64,000 nt of DNA from Pomphorhynchus laevis (taxonomy: Eukaryota > Acanthocephala > Palaeacanthocephala > Echinorhynchida > Pomphorhynchidae), in NCBI GenBank assembly GCA_012934845.2, contig WNNJ02000147.1:62001-126000 (forward strand), written 5' to 3'. Of this stretch, positions 1 to 9,405 are shown one piece after another. Under the pieces are notes generated by a model that made no database searches, had not been told where the DNA came from, and was given only the letters and a program-made list of their open reading frames with translations. Numbering within the stretch: the first letter of the stretch is position 1; the number at the start of each line of letters is the position of its first letter. A program made the translations under genes and the position numbers.

Positions 1-276
1 ACTGTCGAGCCGGGAAAAGGCGGACAAAAACTGATTTATGATTGTCTGGAAAAAGTAAAGCATTTTCGTTTAATGTGGCCTAACCTCGATATACAAGTAG
101 ATGGTGGGGTTGATTTGAATAATGTAGAAGCATGTGCTGAAGCGGGCGCTAATCTAATTGTTTCAGGAACTGGACTTCTCAAAACAAGTGACAGAAAACG
201 TGCAATATCCGAAATGAGAAGTATTGCGAATCGTGCACTGCCTAAATGCTTACAAATTCCAATAATTCATGCCTGA
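1..276 (+). CDS. RPE: Ribulose-phosphate 3-epimerase, C-terminal exon (partial)
   Basis: Frame 1 is open from the first base to a TGA at 274-276 and encodes about 91 residues. It begins TVEPGKGGQ, the phosphate-binding loop of the pentose-phosphate epimerase TIM barrel, followed by IQVDGGVDLNN (catalytic Asp-containing strand) and AGANLIVSGTGLL (second phosphate-binding loop). The enzyme interconverts ribulose 5-phosphate and xylulose 5-phosphate in the cytosol. The barrel ends normally and the tail (PKCLQIPIIHA) is a little longer than usual. The N-terminal part must lie left of the window, so this is the last exon or the end of an unspliced gene. The family usually has a Phe where this copy has Lys in GKGGQ; the rest of the loop is normal. 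This is the only clear housekeeping gene in the window. Confidence 0.92.
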   Translation, partial: TVEPGKGGQKLIYDCLEKVKHFRLMWPNLDIQVDGGVDLNNVEACAEAGANLIVSGTGLLKTSDRKRAISEMRSIANRALPKCLQIPIIHA

Positions 277-929
277 TCAACTTATTAAAAAAAATTATTA
301 TTAAAACTTACCATCTTTGAGGTTTACATAAATTTATAAATTCGTTTAATTTTAAATTTATTAAATGACTCTTCATATTTAAAACTGACTACAACAGGTA
401 CTTATTTGAAGGCATATTTCATTTGTTTGTTTCTAAAATTTAAAGTCAATATTCTTGCGTGAATATTAAATGCTTAAATGCAAATTAAGTTGATATCAAT
501 ATTCCATAAAATCAATTTTAGAAATGGCGAATTCGTGGAATTGGATTCATTCCTAATGGATAAGACGTTTAACCGATGATTTCCCTAGTGGATAAACGAT
601 GATCCACTAGCGAAAAAGCTGTGATAAAGCAAACATAACGGAGAGTTCTTTGACAGAAAAGTCTCTCTCACATATACAATCACGCTAGATTAAAAATATT
701 AACGAATATGTTACCGATATGTATATACGAATAAAAGGTCGAGAACCACTCTAAACTATAAATACCTTTTAAACCTTAACCATTGCAGCCTCGCATTTTA
801 ATTATAGGTTCTAATAACGCGTAGAATATAGTTACTTTTATTTACGAAATATTTCAGACAATTAAGTGTACAATGGTGAATATCTGAGAAGGCAGCAGTA
901 TGTAGTAATATTAAAATTTGTATTATAAT
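277..929. other. AT-rich 3' flank of the epimerase gene
   Basis: No coding sequence recognised. A 9-bp perfect inverted repeat, CTAGTGGAT at 585-593 and ATCCACTAG at 602-610, is the only distinct structure. Confidence 0.6.
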
Positions 930-1262
930 AATAAACACCAGATAATCAAATTTCATTAGAGGAAATACATCATTAACATGTACTTGACCCCGCTGCTATG
1001 TTGGGTTCAGGAACATGGGCCGAAACTGGATAACAAAGCAATTCATCCAAAAGATATATAATCTTCAATATGATGGATCGTGTATTATTTATTGGTCAAT
1101 TCATAAAAATTGACCTTTATTTAAAATTTTAATTCTAAATTTTGACTTGATATAGATATAAATTAGATAAAATCTTATAAAATTATTTGGATAAAATCTT
1201 ATATAATTATTTATCTTTATTTATGTCGTATTAAATACGTAGACTCAGTTACGTGATCTAAT
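930..1262 (+). repeat. Penelope-like element 3' UTR, copy A
   Basis: Plus-strand copy of the recurrent 3' unit. It contains the core at 952-1050 (GAGGAAATACATCATTA, then GACCCCGCTGCTATGTT, CCGAAAC and TAACAAAGCA), followed by the AT-rich tail and the terminal word ATACGTAGACTCAGTTA near 1235. The assignment to the PLE rests on copies at 1.7 and 8.4 kb, where the same unit directly follows the RT stop codon. Confidence 0.75.
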
Positions 1263-1314
1263 TCCTAAAGTTATTTGAGATTTTTATAGATATAAATTTT
1301 TTGAGAAACGTAGT

Positions 1315-1778
1315 GATTTTATATATAAGTCACTGTTCTATAGTATATAAAAGGATATAAAGGTTGAATCAGATAATAGAATTATTCCTATATTATATTG
1401 GAATCCAAAATTACATAAAAATCCAATAAAACCTAGGTTCATATGTAGTGCGTTTAAATGTACATTAAAACCACTTTCTGTCTATATAAAATATAATACA
1501 TTAAATAATGAAATTTTAAGAATTGCAACTAATTGTAACGATATTGGCTTTCTTCAAAATCATTTAAATAATTTAATAGATGAATATCTTAAACTAGGTT
1601 ACTATAAAAATAAGATCAAGCAGAAAATAGTAAAATATATAAATCAACACAATAATATAAAGAATAAATTTAAACTCTTAAGTGGCAAATTTTTATGGAT
1701 GGATAATAAATAATATACTTTGTATTAGAATCAGATACTAGATTGTTATTTCAGAGAAAATGCATCATTAGCATGACA
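1315..1778 (+). pseudogene. Penelope-like (Naiad-type) reverse transcriptase relic, internally deleted
   Basis: Translation near 1380-1480 gives PILYWNPKLHKNPIKPRF and ICSAFKC, the RT finger region also found on the minus strand at 26.9-27.5 kb. It then jumps, at about 1487, directly to the thumb and C-terminus (NTLNNEILRIATNCND, LNNLIDEYLKLGYYKN) and ends SGKFLWMDNK followed by a TAA at 1710-1712. Motifs A to D of the RT, including the catalytic Asp pair, are missing, so this is a deleted dead copy. The 3' UTR starts straight after the stop codon and is cut off at about 1778. It is useful because it shows the true C-terminus of the element and ties the structured 3' repeat to it. Confidence 0.8.
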
Positions 1779-1830
1779 AAAAAAATTTTGTCAGAAGACA
1801 AAAAAAGCTAAACTCTCCTCTTTTTCAATA

Positions 1831-1932
1831 CAAATGCCGAGGTTCTTGAAGTTTTGTCAAATAACTATGTCAAAGTTAAGATTGATAAAAAAGAAGAAAC
1901 GATTCATCTTTCTAGAATTAAAAAAATATAAT
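1831..1932 (+). pseudogene. Possible LTR-retrotransposon pol C-terminal fragment
   Basis: One frame reads NAEVLEVLSNNYVKVKID then KKEETIHLSRIKKI and stop. This resembles the end of LTR-retroelement integrases, where a beta-rich tail closes with His and Arg/Lys-rich residues. It sits inside a 220-bp insertion between two PLE 3' units. It is short, so the family is uncertain and chance similarity is possible. Confidence 0.4.
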
Positions 1933-1960
1933 TTTACCCCCTTTTTATTTATTTTTTTAA

Positions 1961-2000
1961 GGTGGCGCATCTGGCATGGGTGGCGCGCTGGGCGCGCCAC
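1961..2000. repeat. GC-rich hairpin in AT-rich DNA
   Basis: GTGGCGCG (1980-1987), loop CTGGG, CGCGCCAC (1993-2000): a perfect 8-bp GC stem. GGTGGCGC also occurs once more at 1961-1968. It abuts the start of the next PLE 3' unit. No function is known. Confidence 0.6.
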
Positions 2001-2385
2001 AATAAATAATATACTTTGTATTAGAATAAAATACTAGATAGTTTTATCAAAGGAAATACATCATTAGCATGCAATTGACCCCGCTGATATGTTGGGTAGA
2101 GGAGTTAGGGGCCGAAACCTAATAACATAGCAGTTCCTCCTGATGACCTATAATCCTTATTCTGATACAATGTCTATTATTTATTAGTCAATTCATAAAA
2201 ATGACGTTTATTTTAAATTTGAATTTTTTATTTTAACTTGATTTAAATTATAGAAAATCTAAAAACAATTATTTATTTTATTATTTAATTATTAAATTTT
2301 GATTTAGCATTATTATGTTTTGTTTTTTTTTATAAAAAAATTATATACGTAGACTCAGTTAGCTGATTTAATTTGTCATAAATAT
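2000..2385 (+). repeat. Penelope-like element 3' UTR, copy B
   Basis: Begins AATAAATAATATACTTTGTA, the segment that follows the RT stop codon in other copies. The core at 2045-2147 has AAATACAT, GACCCCGCTGATATGTTGGG, GGCCGAAAC, AACATAGCAG and CTCCTGATGACC. It ends in TATACGTAGACTCAGTTAG near 2345. One of the better preserved copies. Confidence 0.8.
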
Positions 2386-2485
2386 TTATACTATGTATTC
2401 ATGATTTGACATTATTTTTCAAGCAAGTTAAATGTATTTTTTACAATTTTACAATATAAAAAACAGCAAAGGAAATTGTTGTTTT

Positions 2486-2940
2486 ACATAAGAGGAAATA
2501 CGTCATTAGCGCGTATTTGACCATTAGCGCTATGGTCATTAGCGCTATGTTGTGTTTAGGAACGGGGGATCGAAACCTGATAACATAACATTTCCTCATG
2601 ATGACATATAATCCTTATTCTTATACATATTATGTTATTTATTAGTCAATTTATAACAATTGACTTTTATTTCAATTTTTAATTTTAACTTGATATAAAT
2701 ATAATATAATTTAATCCTTATTATATACATCGCCTCTTATTTATGTGTCAATTTATAAAAATTGATTTTTATTTTAAATTTGACTTATACATTTTAACTT
2801 GATATAAATATAAATTGTATAAAATATTATATAATTATTTATTATTTATCTTTATTTTTATTCGAATACATCGTATGTCATTTATTAGTAAAAATATTAT
2901 TTATTTATCATAAAAATATTCGTTCTATTATATATTTAAT
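2486..2940 (+). repeat. Penelope-like element 3' UTR, copy C, with internal duplication
   Basis: The core at 2491-2606 contains AAATACGTCATTAGCGCGTA. The hairpin arm differs from the consensus on both sides (A to G on the left, T to C on the right), so pairing is kept. A short block around ATTAGCGCTATG is duplicated inside the core, and the AT-rich tail (Ccc TTATT ... TTATAAAAATTGA) is repeated, so the unit is longer than usual. Confidence 0.75.
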
Positions 2941-3099
2941 ATTTGTCATAGTAATAAACTATTCATTACAATTGACATTTATTTTAAATTTCAATTCTGA
3001 ATTTTAATTTGATATAAATATAAATTCTATAAAATCTTATATAATTATTTATTATTTATTTGTATTTTTATTCTTTGTATTAGAATAAGACTTAGCGCA

Positions 3100-4365
3100 T
3101 CTCAACGCAGTGGACTATAATTTTAATCCACTCCTTGCGCGACGAGTTCAACAAAAATATCAATTCCGGTTTACTTTGCGTTGATGCTAGCAACGCTTTC
3201 AATCGCTTAAATCGGGTGTGACGATACATAACATGCCCTTTACCTGTCCAGCACTGGCCTGTGCGTTCGAAAATATCTACGCGCAAGACGCACAGTTTGT
3301 TCTTGAGGGAGGATCGATTTTCTCGCGTGAGGGAGTAACCCAAGGGAACCCTTTCGCTATGGCTGGTTTCGCAATGGCATCGATACCGCTTATTTGGATT
3401 ATCAAGGAAGAATGCCCAGGGATTACCCAGCGATGGTACGCTGATGATGCAAACTTCGTTGGACCCCCACATATTCTAGAAAAAGTTTGGGGAATAATAT
3501 TGCACCATGGTCCAGACTATGGTTATTACGCCAATCCCATCAAGACATCTCTACTTTTACACCATCATCACAGTGACTTGAGTGCATACTTCCCGGGTGT
3601 TAACATTAAGTATGATGGTTGTAATATTCTGGTATCCGCAATCGGCACGGAAATGTTTATGAAAAATACCATCAGCAACCAAATAAACGGTTATACTCGA
3701 TTGGTACAGCGTCTTGGCGGTTTGCGATATCGACCCACACATAGCATTTGCGGGTTTTACACAGTCTCTCCTATGGAAGTGGTCACAGTTCCTTCGTTCC
3801 ACTAGTTGTAGCGAAGATCAGCTTCGTCCACTACAAATTGCTACGATCGTGGACTTTCTGACCAGACTTACAAAGCAAGACTTAAGTGAAGAACTAAAAA
3901 CAGTGCTAACTTTCCTATTTATTTAGGAGGTATCTGGATCTTGGATCCAATATTCATCAGCAGTGTGGAATATGATGCCTCTCAGAGAGTCTGCTCTTCA
4001 TACAAATATAATCTGCAGGGGGATCTGCTGAGACAGCACTAGCAAAACATTTGCAAAGGCATTGCGTGCGCCAGGAGAATAGCTTTTGCAGACCGTCTCA
4101 TAACAGCTAAACAAGGTCTTGGAGAAAACGTGCAGCGCAATCTAAATTTCGTTGATGCATGAGGGCATCGTTGTGGTTAAGTTCACTCCTCCTAGAGCAT
4201 AAGAATTACCATCTTTCGCCATGCGAATTCCGGGACAGTTTAGCCACACGTTATGCATGTGATCCGACAGACCTGCCCTCACGTTGCGTTTGTAATGCAG
4301 AGACAAGTCTCTCGCATCTTTTGTCTTGCAAGCGCGGAGGTTTTCAAATTATGCTTTATAATTGA
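3100..4365 (+). pseudogene. Non-LTR-type reverse transcriptase relic with C-terminal Cys/His domain, 5' and middle part
   Basis: A frame near 3170-3210 reads LLCVDASNAFNRLNR, RT motif A of a family I recognise from many invertebrate genomes. After a frameshift the 195-residue ORF at 3218-3805 gives SREGVTQGNPFAM (motif B) and QRWYADDANFVG (motif C with the catalytic Asp pair), then the thumb (YGYYANPIKTSLL). Further frames reach 4159-4365 with RYACDPTDLPSRCVCNAETS and LSHLLSCKRGG, a CxC...H...C domain typical of this family. Stops and frameshifts make it nonfunctional. The element resumes at 7015 after an insertion. Clade assignment is left open; restriction-like endonuclease elements are the best comparison. 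Confidence 0.8.
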
Positions 4366-4403
4366 AAGTTTTTTAATGTGGAATTGATTTTGAATTGAAT
4401 TTT

Positions 4404-4974
4404 TTAATTTATAATTGAAAGTTTTTTAAAGTTTTTTTGTTCTGTGAAATGGCTTGCTTGAGTATGCGCGTCTTCCAAAGTTCGTGCAAGCTCGTACGCC
4501 TTGGCTTTATTGTGTACCGCAGCTTCAAGCAGGCGTTGCCGAATTATCGGTGAGTTGATTCCTGCGACAAACGTGTCGCGTAAAAATAAATCTCGATGAT
4601 TTTGAGCTGTTACAGCCTCGAATGGACATTCACGACCCAGAGATTCGATATGCCTTATGAATTGATCGATTGTTTGGTTGGACAATTGGCGCTGATTACG
4701 CAATTGATGTCGCAGAAACAAATCCGTTTTCGATTTGACGTACGTAGTAGATAACGTCGATAACGCGTCTTCGTAAGTTTCCGTTTCTCGAAAAAGGTCG
4801 TAAACCTCCGCTGAAACCAGGTTCGTTAAAATGTGAAATTTGTCACTATCGGACGGTGACTCCAAGGACGAAATGAATGTCTTGAAACTTATGAGCCAAT
4901 GTCTCCAGGTGCGCTCGGTCATTCGTGTCATCAGGATGCAATTCCAAGATGTTTGGCTTAAAGATCTTGTCCAT
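4404..4974 (-). pseudogene. Ty3/gypsy gag fragment
   Basis: Read on the minus strand from ATG at 4974-4972 (MDKIFKPNILELHPDDTND). After one frameshift near 4860 it continues ESPSDSDKFHILTNLVS, the capsid-like domain, with YEDALSTLSTTYVK and LRHQLRNQRQ, then PIIRQRLLEA before the end near 4404. The order and wording are those of gypsy Gag proteins, which form the particle shell. The nucleocapsid zinc knuckle, protease and pol are absent here. The start is chosen because the Gag-like reading begins there and GTTACC precedes it. The fragment sits inside the split RT relic of 3.1-7.5 kb. Confidence 0.8.
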
Positions 4975-4980
4975 GGTAAC

Positions 4981-5046
4981 AGTGTATTAGAATAAATTGT
5001 ACTGAGTAAATTCAAGCAGAGAAGAATAGGCTTTATTCTAATACAT
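4981..5046. repeat. Inverted repeat sharing the PLE-flank word
   Basis: TGTATTAGAATAAA near 4983 and TTTATTCTAATACA near 5032 form a 14-bp perfect inverted repeat around a loop of roughly 34 nt. The same word (TGTATTAGAATAAG) lies just downstream of the PLE stop codon in the 2.0, 7.9 and 8.4-kb copies. Confidence 0.6.
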
Positions 5047-5065
5047 CTAAAATAACAAGTCAAAA

Positions 5066-7014
5066 GGTAAGTATCATTACATGTGGCAAATGCACACAGA
5101 CTGTGTGCTTACAAGCCCACAAAAGCGAAACAGATAAAAAAAGTTAATCGTTTAGTAGCATCGATTTTAGCTGCTTTTTGAAAAATCGGAGTGAGGATGA
5201 TGATTGCAGATGATTAGGTAAGGAATTCCAAAGGAGAGGAGCAGCGATATGTAGGGATCGACGGCCGAAGTTGGTTGAGTGAATAGGTACGTGTAGCATA
5301 AGAGAATCACAGGAACGTAGGTGAGTAGAAAGATAGCGAGATTCACTTAGAGTTGGCAGATAAAGATAATAAGGAGAATTAAAATGGAGAAGGCGATAAG
5401 TCAGGCAAAGCAGACGAAAACGAACGCGATGTTCAATACTTAGCCATCCAAGTTTTGATAAATAGGAAGATATATGATCGAATTTACGAAGTCGAAAAAG
5501 GATGCGCACCGCAGTGTTGATGAGGCGTTGAAGAGGTTTAAGGGATGACTTTGAAGAGAAGACGAGAAGGCTAAGACAGTAATCAATACGTGGGAAAAGA
5601 AGGGAGGAGATAAGAGATTTACAAGAACTAAAATCTAGAGAATTTCTGACGAGACGAATATCACGGAGAAGAATATTTGAAGACCTAGTTTTATCACGAA
5701 TGAAGGGATCGAGATGCAGGTTATTGTCGAAGTGAATACCTAGAAATACTAGTTTATCTACAGCAGGAATAATTGTGGTCTGAAGATACAGAGATGGAGG
5801 AATAACAGAAACAGTGGAGGGAAAAATCCATAACACTTTAGATTTGGTAGGATTTAGGGACATGCGCAAAGAAATTAGATGTTCTGATAGAGCACGAAGA
5901 CAATTAGATGCGGATACGAAAAGTTGGCTTAGGGAATGAGGAGACGAATGAGAATAAAGGAGTATATCATCAGCGTACTGCATTACCCTGAAGCAGAATT
6001 TACTAGTTATACAAGATAAATCTCCAAGAAGAAGCGTAAATAGAATAGGGCCAAGTACAGAACATTGAGGTATACCACAAGAGAGAGAAGATAGAGGCGA
6101 ACACATTGAATTAGAATGGACGGAAAATGATCGATCGGAGAGATACGAAGAGAACCAAGCCAAGGTGGACGAAGAGAAACCATAGTGATAGCGAAGACGA
6201 AAAAGAAGGATTTTGTGATCGACAATGTCGAATGCAGATGAAACATCGAGTGATATTACCACACTACACAGTCCTTTGTCACGAGCGGAGAGCAGATCAG
6301 AAAATACTTTATGACATGCTAGTTCGGTGGACTGATTGGAGTGGAAAGCAGATTGAAAAGAAGGGTAGAGCTGCGATGAAGAGAGATACTTGTTTATCTG
6401 ATCTAAGACAAGGTGTTCAAGAATTTTAGATAAGGTTGGTAGAATTGATATTGGGCGATAAGATGAAGGAAGAGAGGGGTCAAGAGAGGGTTTTTTAAGT
6501 AGGGGACGAACAATGGACGTTTTCCAAAGAACAGGAAATATTCCATTCACTATTGACGAGTTAAAGAGGCTGGTAAGGAAAGGTGTGAAGTCTGTTGACA
6601 ACAATTTGAGAATTCGAGTAGGGATGGGATCGGCAGGAGAGGACTTACAAGTTAACGAAATAAGAAGGCAAGATACCTCATCTTCAGATACCGCAAGTAG
6701 ATAAAAGAGCTCAGGGATACGAACAGACGAGATACAATAAGTTTGTGGAAGGACGATGATCGAATCGATTAGAGAAACAATTTTTGAAATTAGGTAATCG
6801 AAGAATTGAGAAGGATCAAGAGTGGAGAGGACAGAGGAACGAGAAAGTAGAGAATTAAGAGTTTTCCATTTAGTTCGAGAGTCATTAGCGGAAGCCAGTT
6901 TGCTTCGCCAATAACTATGTTCCTTAGAACGCAGGAGTTGCTTATGCGAACGACGAAGAGCAAAGAATTGGTTACGATAAAAGGATGAATTAAATTCTGA
7001 AGATAGTCTGAGAA
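5066..7014 (-). pseudogene. CR1/L2-like LINE, 5'-truncated ORF2 copy
   Basis: The open part is 5144-6604 (486 residues). It holds RT motifs SYRPISILPTLSKILEHLV, SLDVSSAFDIVDH, MQYADDILLYSH (catalytic Asp pair) and a C-terminal domain ending WNSLPNHLQSSSSLRFF. Motif B reads GIPQCSVLGPILF: the invariant Gly of PQG is Cys, which should harm activity. Upstream, 6605-7014 still encodes the linker (WKTLNSLLSRSS, LTCKSSPADPIPTRILK) without an intact frame. The endonuclease is missing, consistent with 5' truncation during target-primed reverse transcription. The 3' UTR with its terminal hairpin is at 5066-5143. Plus-strand readings over this interval are shadows. Confidence 0.88.
5092..5108 (-). other. 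LINE 3'-terminal hairpin, copy 1
   Basis: GCACACA, loop GAC, TGTGTGC: a perfect 7-bp stem (given as plus strand). It adjoins the conserved word GTGGCAAAT (GCCAC on the element strand). Compared with the 15.88-kb copy, two adjacent pairs differ (A-T for G-C, C-G for T-A) with pairing kept. Confidence 0.75.
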
Positions 7015-7490
7015 AACGATGATATCGTTAAAAGACAACATCACTCAGGAATTAACGTTAGTTTGCAGCGGAATTGGGATTGAGCCAAGCTTAGAATGTG
7101 TCAGCGATCACCCCACTTTTCAAAACTCCACAACAAGCGGCGATGCTAAGGCAAGGCTGGACATTGTATGTAATGGATTGTATAGAAGACAATTCATGCG
7201 GACGTTTTTTGAGGTCACAATCTTCAACATTCAGCTATCACGAAGAACGCAAAAGATCAAAGTACGACGAGCCCGTCTCTTTAGTGCAACGTGGAAATTT
7301 TATTCCTCTTGTTTTCGACCTCAGGTGGGTTTGGTCAAAGTTAAAGGCGTGTAATGCAGCGAATCGCGCATTTGCAATCGTTAAAATGTGTAAACCACTC
7401 AAACAGCAGTAGCTTAAGTCGCTTGAAGAGGACGATAGGATTTGCCCTATGTCGGTGAGCATTATTGTGCATCCGAGGATATCGTTCACA
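7015..7490 (+). pseudogene. C-terminal part of the split RT relic (restriction-like endonuclease region)
   Basis: Two overlapping frames give SGIGIEPSLECVS, AKARLDIVCNGLYRRQ, FFEVTIFN, then YHEERKRSKYDEPV and RGNFIPLVFDLR, and finally FALCR, a stop and ALLCIRGYR. This is the ordered C-terminus of the family seen at 3.1-4.4 kb: an acidic core (RLD ... F(D/E)V) resembling a PD-(D/E)xK nuclease, then a basic helix and a closing Arg-rich motif. The frame switch near 7230 and stops show decay. It joins in sense to the 4365 end (GGF ... YN then ND), so the 4366-7014 block is an insertion. Confidence 0.75.
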
Positions 7491-7929
7491 TCGCAGTCGT
7501 CCAGTAAAGAACTCAGCCTCTGCTAGAAATGACGGATATAGGACCGAAGAGTCGAACGTAGGACGCTCGCCTGAGCCGTGTGCTTAGGGTGCCGGCATCA
7601 CATTCTTTGTTTTAATATACTGAATATTTGTAAATATCGGTCCATTCGCGGGAACCATTATAAGCTTCTCCCTTGCGAGATCAACATCTATGTGTCTTCG
7701 CAGCCCCCGCTCAGCATTTCACCGGTTCGAGCACGGACAGCAAATCCATCGTAGATAACCAGTCGTTGATCCGCTACGGATGGCTGAGAATTTAATGAAT
7801 AGAATCTTAAATTAAATATTTAATGATTATATTATGGCCCATTTGCGGGTAACCTTCTAATTGTAATTTTTTATTGTATTATTATTTTATAATAAAAAAA
7901 TATAATAATATTATATTATCATAATAGTA
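7491..7929. other. Unassigned moderately GC-rich segment
   Basis: Probably the 3' UTR of the preceding element plus other repeat DNA. The related words GGTCCATTCGCGGGAACC (7639-7656) and GGCCCATTTGCGGGTAACC (7836-7854) occur here. No protein was recognised. Confidence 0.4.
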
Positions 7930-8340
7930 TTTGTGGATAATAAACAATATACTTTGTATTAGAATAAGATACTAAATAATCACATTTCATCAGAGGAAAT
8001 ATTTCATTAGAATGCATTTGACCGCTCTGATATGTTGAATCGAAACATGATAACATAACAGTTCATCCTGATGACCTATATTTCTTATTCGAATACATCG
8101 TATATTCTTTATTAGTCAATTCATAAAGATTGAGTTTTATTTTAAATTTCCATTTTAAATTTTAACTTGACATAAATATGAATTGTATTAAACCTTATAA
8201 TTATCTATTATTTATCTTTATTTATCAAATAAAATTATAATTTATCTTTATTAAGATAAAGATAAATTTAATTAAGTAATTAATTTAAAGATAAATTTAA
8301 TTTTATTTTATTTATATTTAATTAAGATATAATTTATCTT
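7930..8340 (+). repeat. Penelope-like element 3' UTR, copy D, and AT-rich tail
   Basis: Starts TGGATAATAAACAATATACT. The core at 7988-8080 is shortened in the middle loop (TTGAATCGAAACATGA). The tail degenerates at 8200-8345 into repeated TTTATCTTTATT and AAAGATAAATTTAATT words in both orientations. Confidence 0.75.
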
Positions 8341-8342
8341 TA

Positions 8343-8975
8343 TTAATAATTTATCTTTATCAAGCAGAAAATAGTAAAATATATAAATCAACACAATAAT
8401 ATAAAGAATAAATTTAAACTCTTAAGTGGCAAATTTGTATGGATGGATAATAAATAATATACTTTGTATTAGAATAGGATACTAGATAGTTATTTCAGAG
8501 GAAATACATCATTAGCATGTATTTGACCTCGCTGCTATGTTGGGTCGATAAATAGGGTCCGAAACCTTATCACATAGCAGTTCCTGGTGATGACCTCTAA
8601 TCCTTATTATTATACATAGTGTGTCATAAAAATTGAGTTTTATTTTAAATTTTAATAAATTTTATCGTTATATAAATTTCAAATGTATAAACTCTTAGAT
8701 TATTATTTATTATTCATTATTTATCTTTATTTTTGATTTATATATAGTATATTGAATTGATGGCTAAGTATGATGGAATTGATTATAAATTATATAAAAT
8801 ATAATATAAAATTATTAAAATTTTATTATTTCAATTATTTCAATTTTAAATGTCAACTTGATATAAATATAAATTGTATAAAATCTTATATAATTATTTA
8901 TTATTTATCTTTATTTTTATTTATATATATTATAAAATACGTAGACTCAGTTATCTGATCTGATTATCTATTAAT
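8343..8975 (+). repeat. Penelope-like element: last RT codons plus full 3' UTR, copy E
   Basis: 8343-8442 encodes the last 30 or so residues of the PLE protein (KQKIVKYINQHNNIKNKF, then KLLSGKFVWMDNK and stop). The 3' UTR follows directly. In the core, AAATACAT (8502-8509), CATTAGC loop, ATGTATTT (8517-8524) is a perfect hairpin; CTGCTATGT (8532-8540) pairs with ACATAGCAG (8572-8580). The tail ends AATACGTAGACTCAGTTATC near 8935. Part of the tail is duplicated around 8640-8900. Confidence 0.85.
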
Positions 8976-9084
8976 TGGTTCATAAAATTCGGAACAAAAT
9001 CTGTAAATGAATATGAATTATAAAAATTATAAAAATCAAAATTATAAAAAATCTTAAAATTTTGATATTTATATTAGATACGAT

Positions 9085-9405
9085 ATATAAAATATTAGAT
9101 AATTAAATTTCATCAGATAAAATACGTCATTAGCACAAGTTTGGCCCGCTGATATGTTGGGTCAAGGGATAAGGTAGAATCCTGATAACATAGCAGTTCC
9201 TCCTGATGACCTCTAATCCTTATTGTGATACAACGTCTTATTTATTAGTCAATTCATAACAACTGACTTTTATTTTAAATTTAAATTTTAAATTTTAACT
9301 TGATATAAATATAAATTATATAAAATCTTATATAATTATTTATTATTTATCATTTTTATTTATATATCGTATAAAATAGGTATACTCAACTATCTGATTT
9401 AATTA
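9085..9405 (+). repeat. Penelope-like element 3' UTR, copy F
   Basis: Core 9105-9205 with AATACGTCATTAGC, GGCCCGCTGATATGTTGGGT, AACATAGCAG and CTCCTGATGACC; terminal word ATAGGTATACTCAACTATCT at about 9375. The right arm of the first hairpin has decayed. Confidence 0.78.

Noticed and set aside
6127-6704. Plus-strand ORFs of 100 and 63 codons
   Set aside because: They lie opposite the LINE RT on the minus strand, whose motifs are unambiguous.
8496-8605. Hammerhead ribozyme in the PLE 3' UTR core, suggested by CTGATGA and CGAAAC words
   Set aside because: The words occur in the wrong order and do not border the required stems II and III; Naiad elements are also reported to lack canonical hammerhead motifs. 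A different fold is proposed instead.
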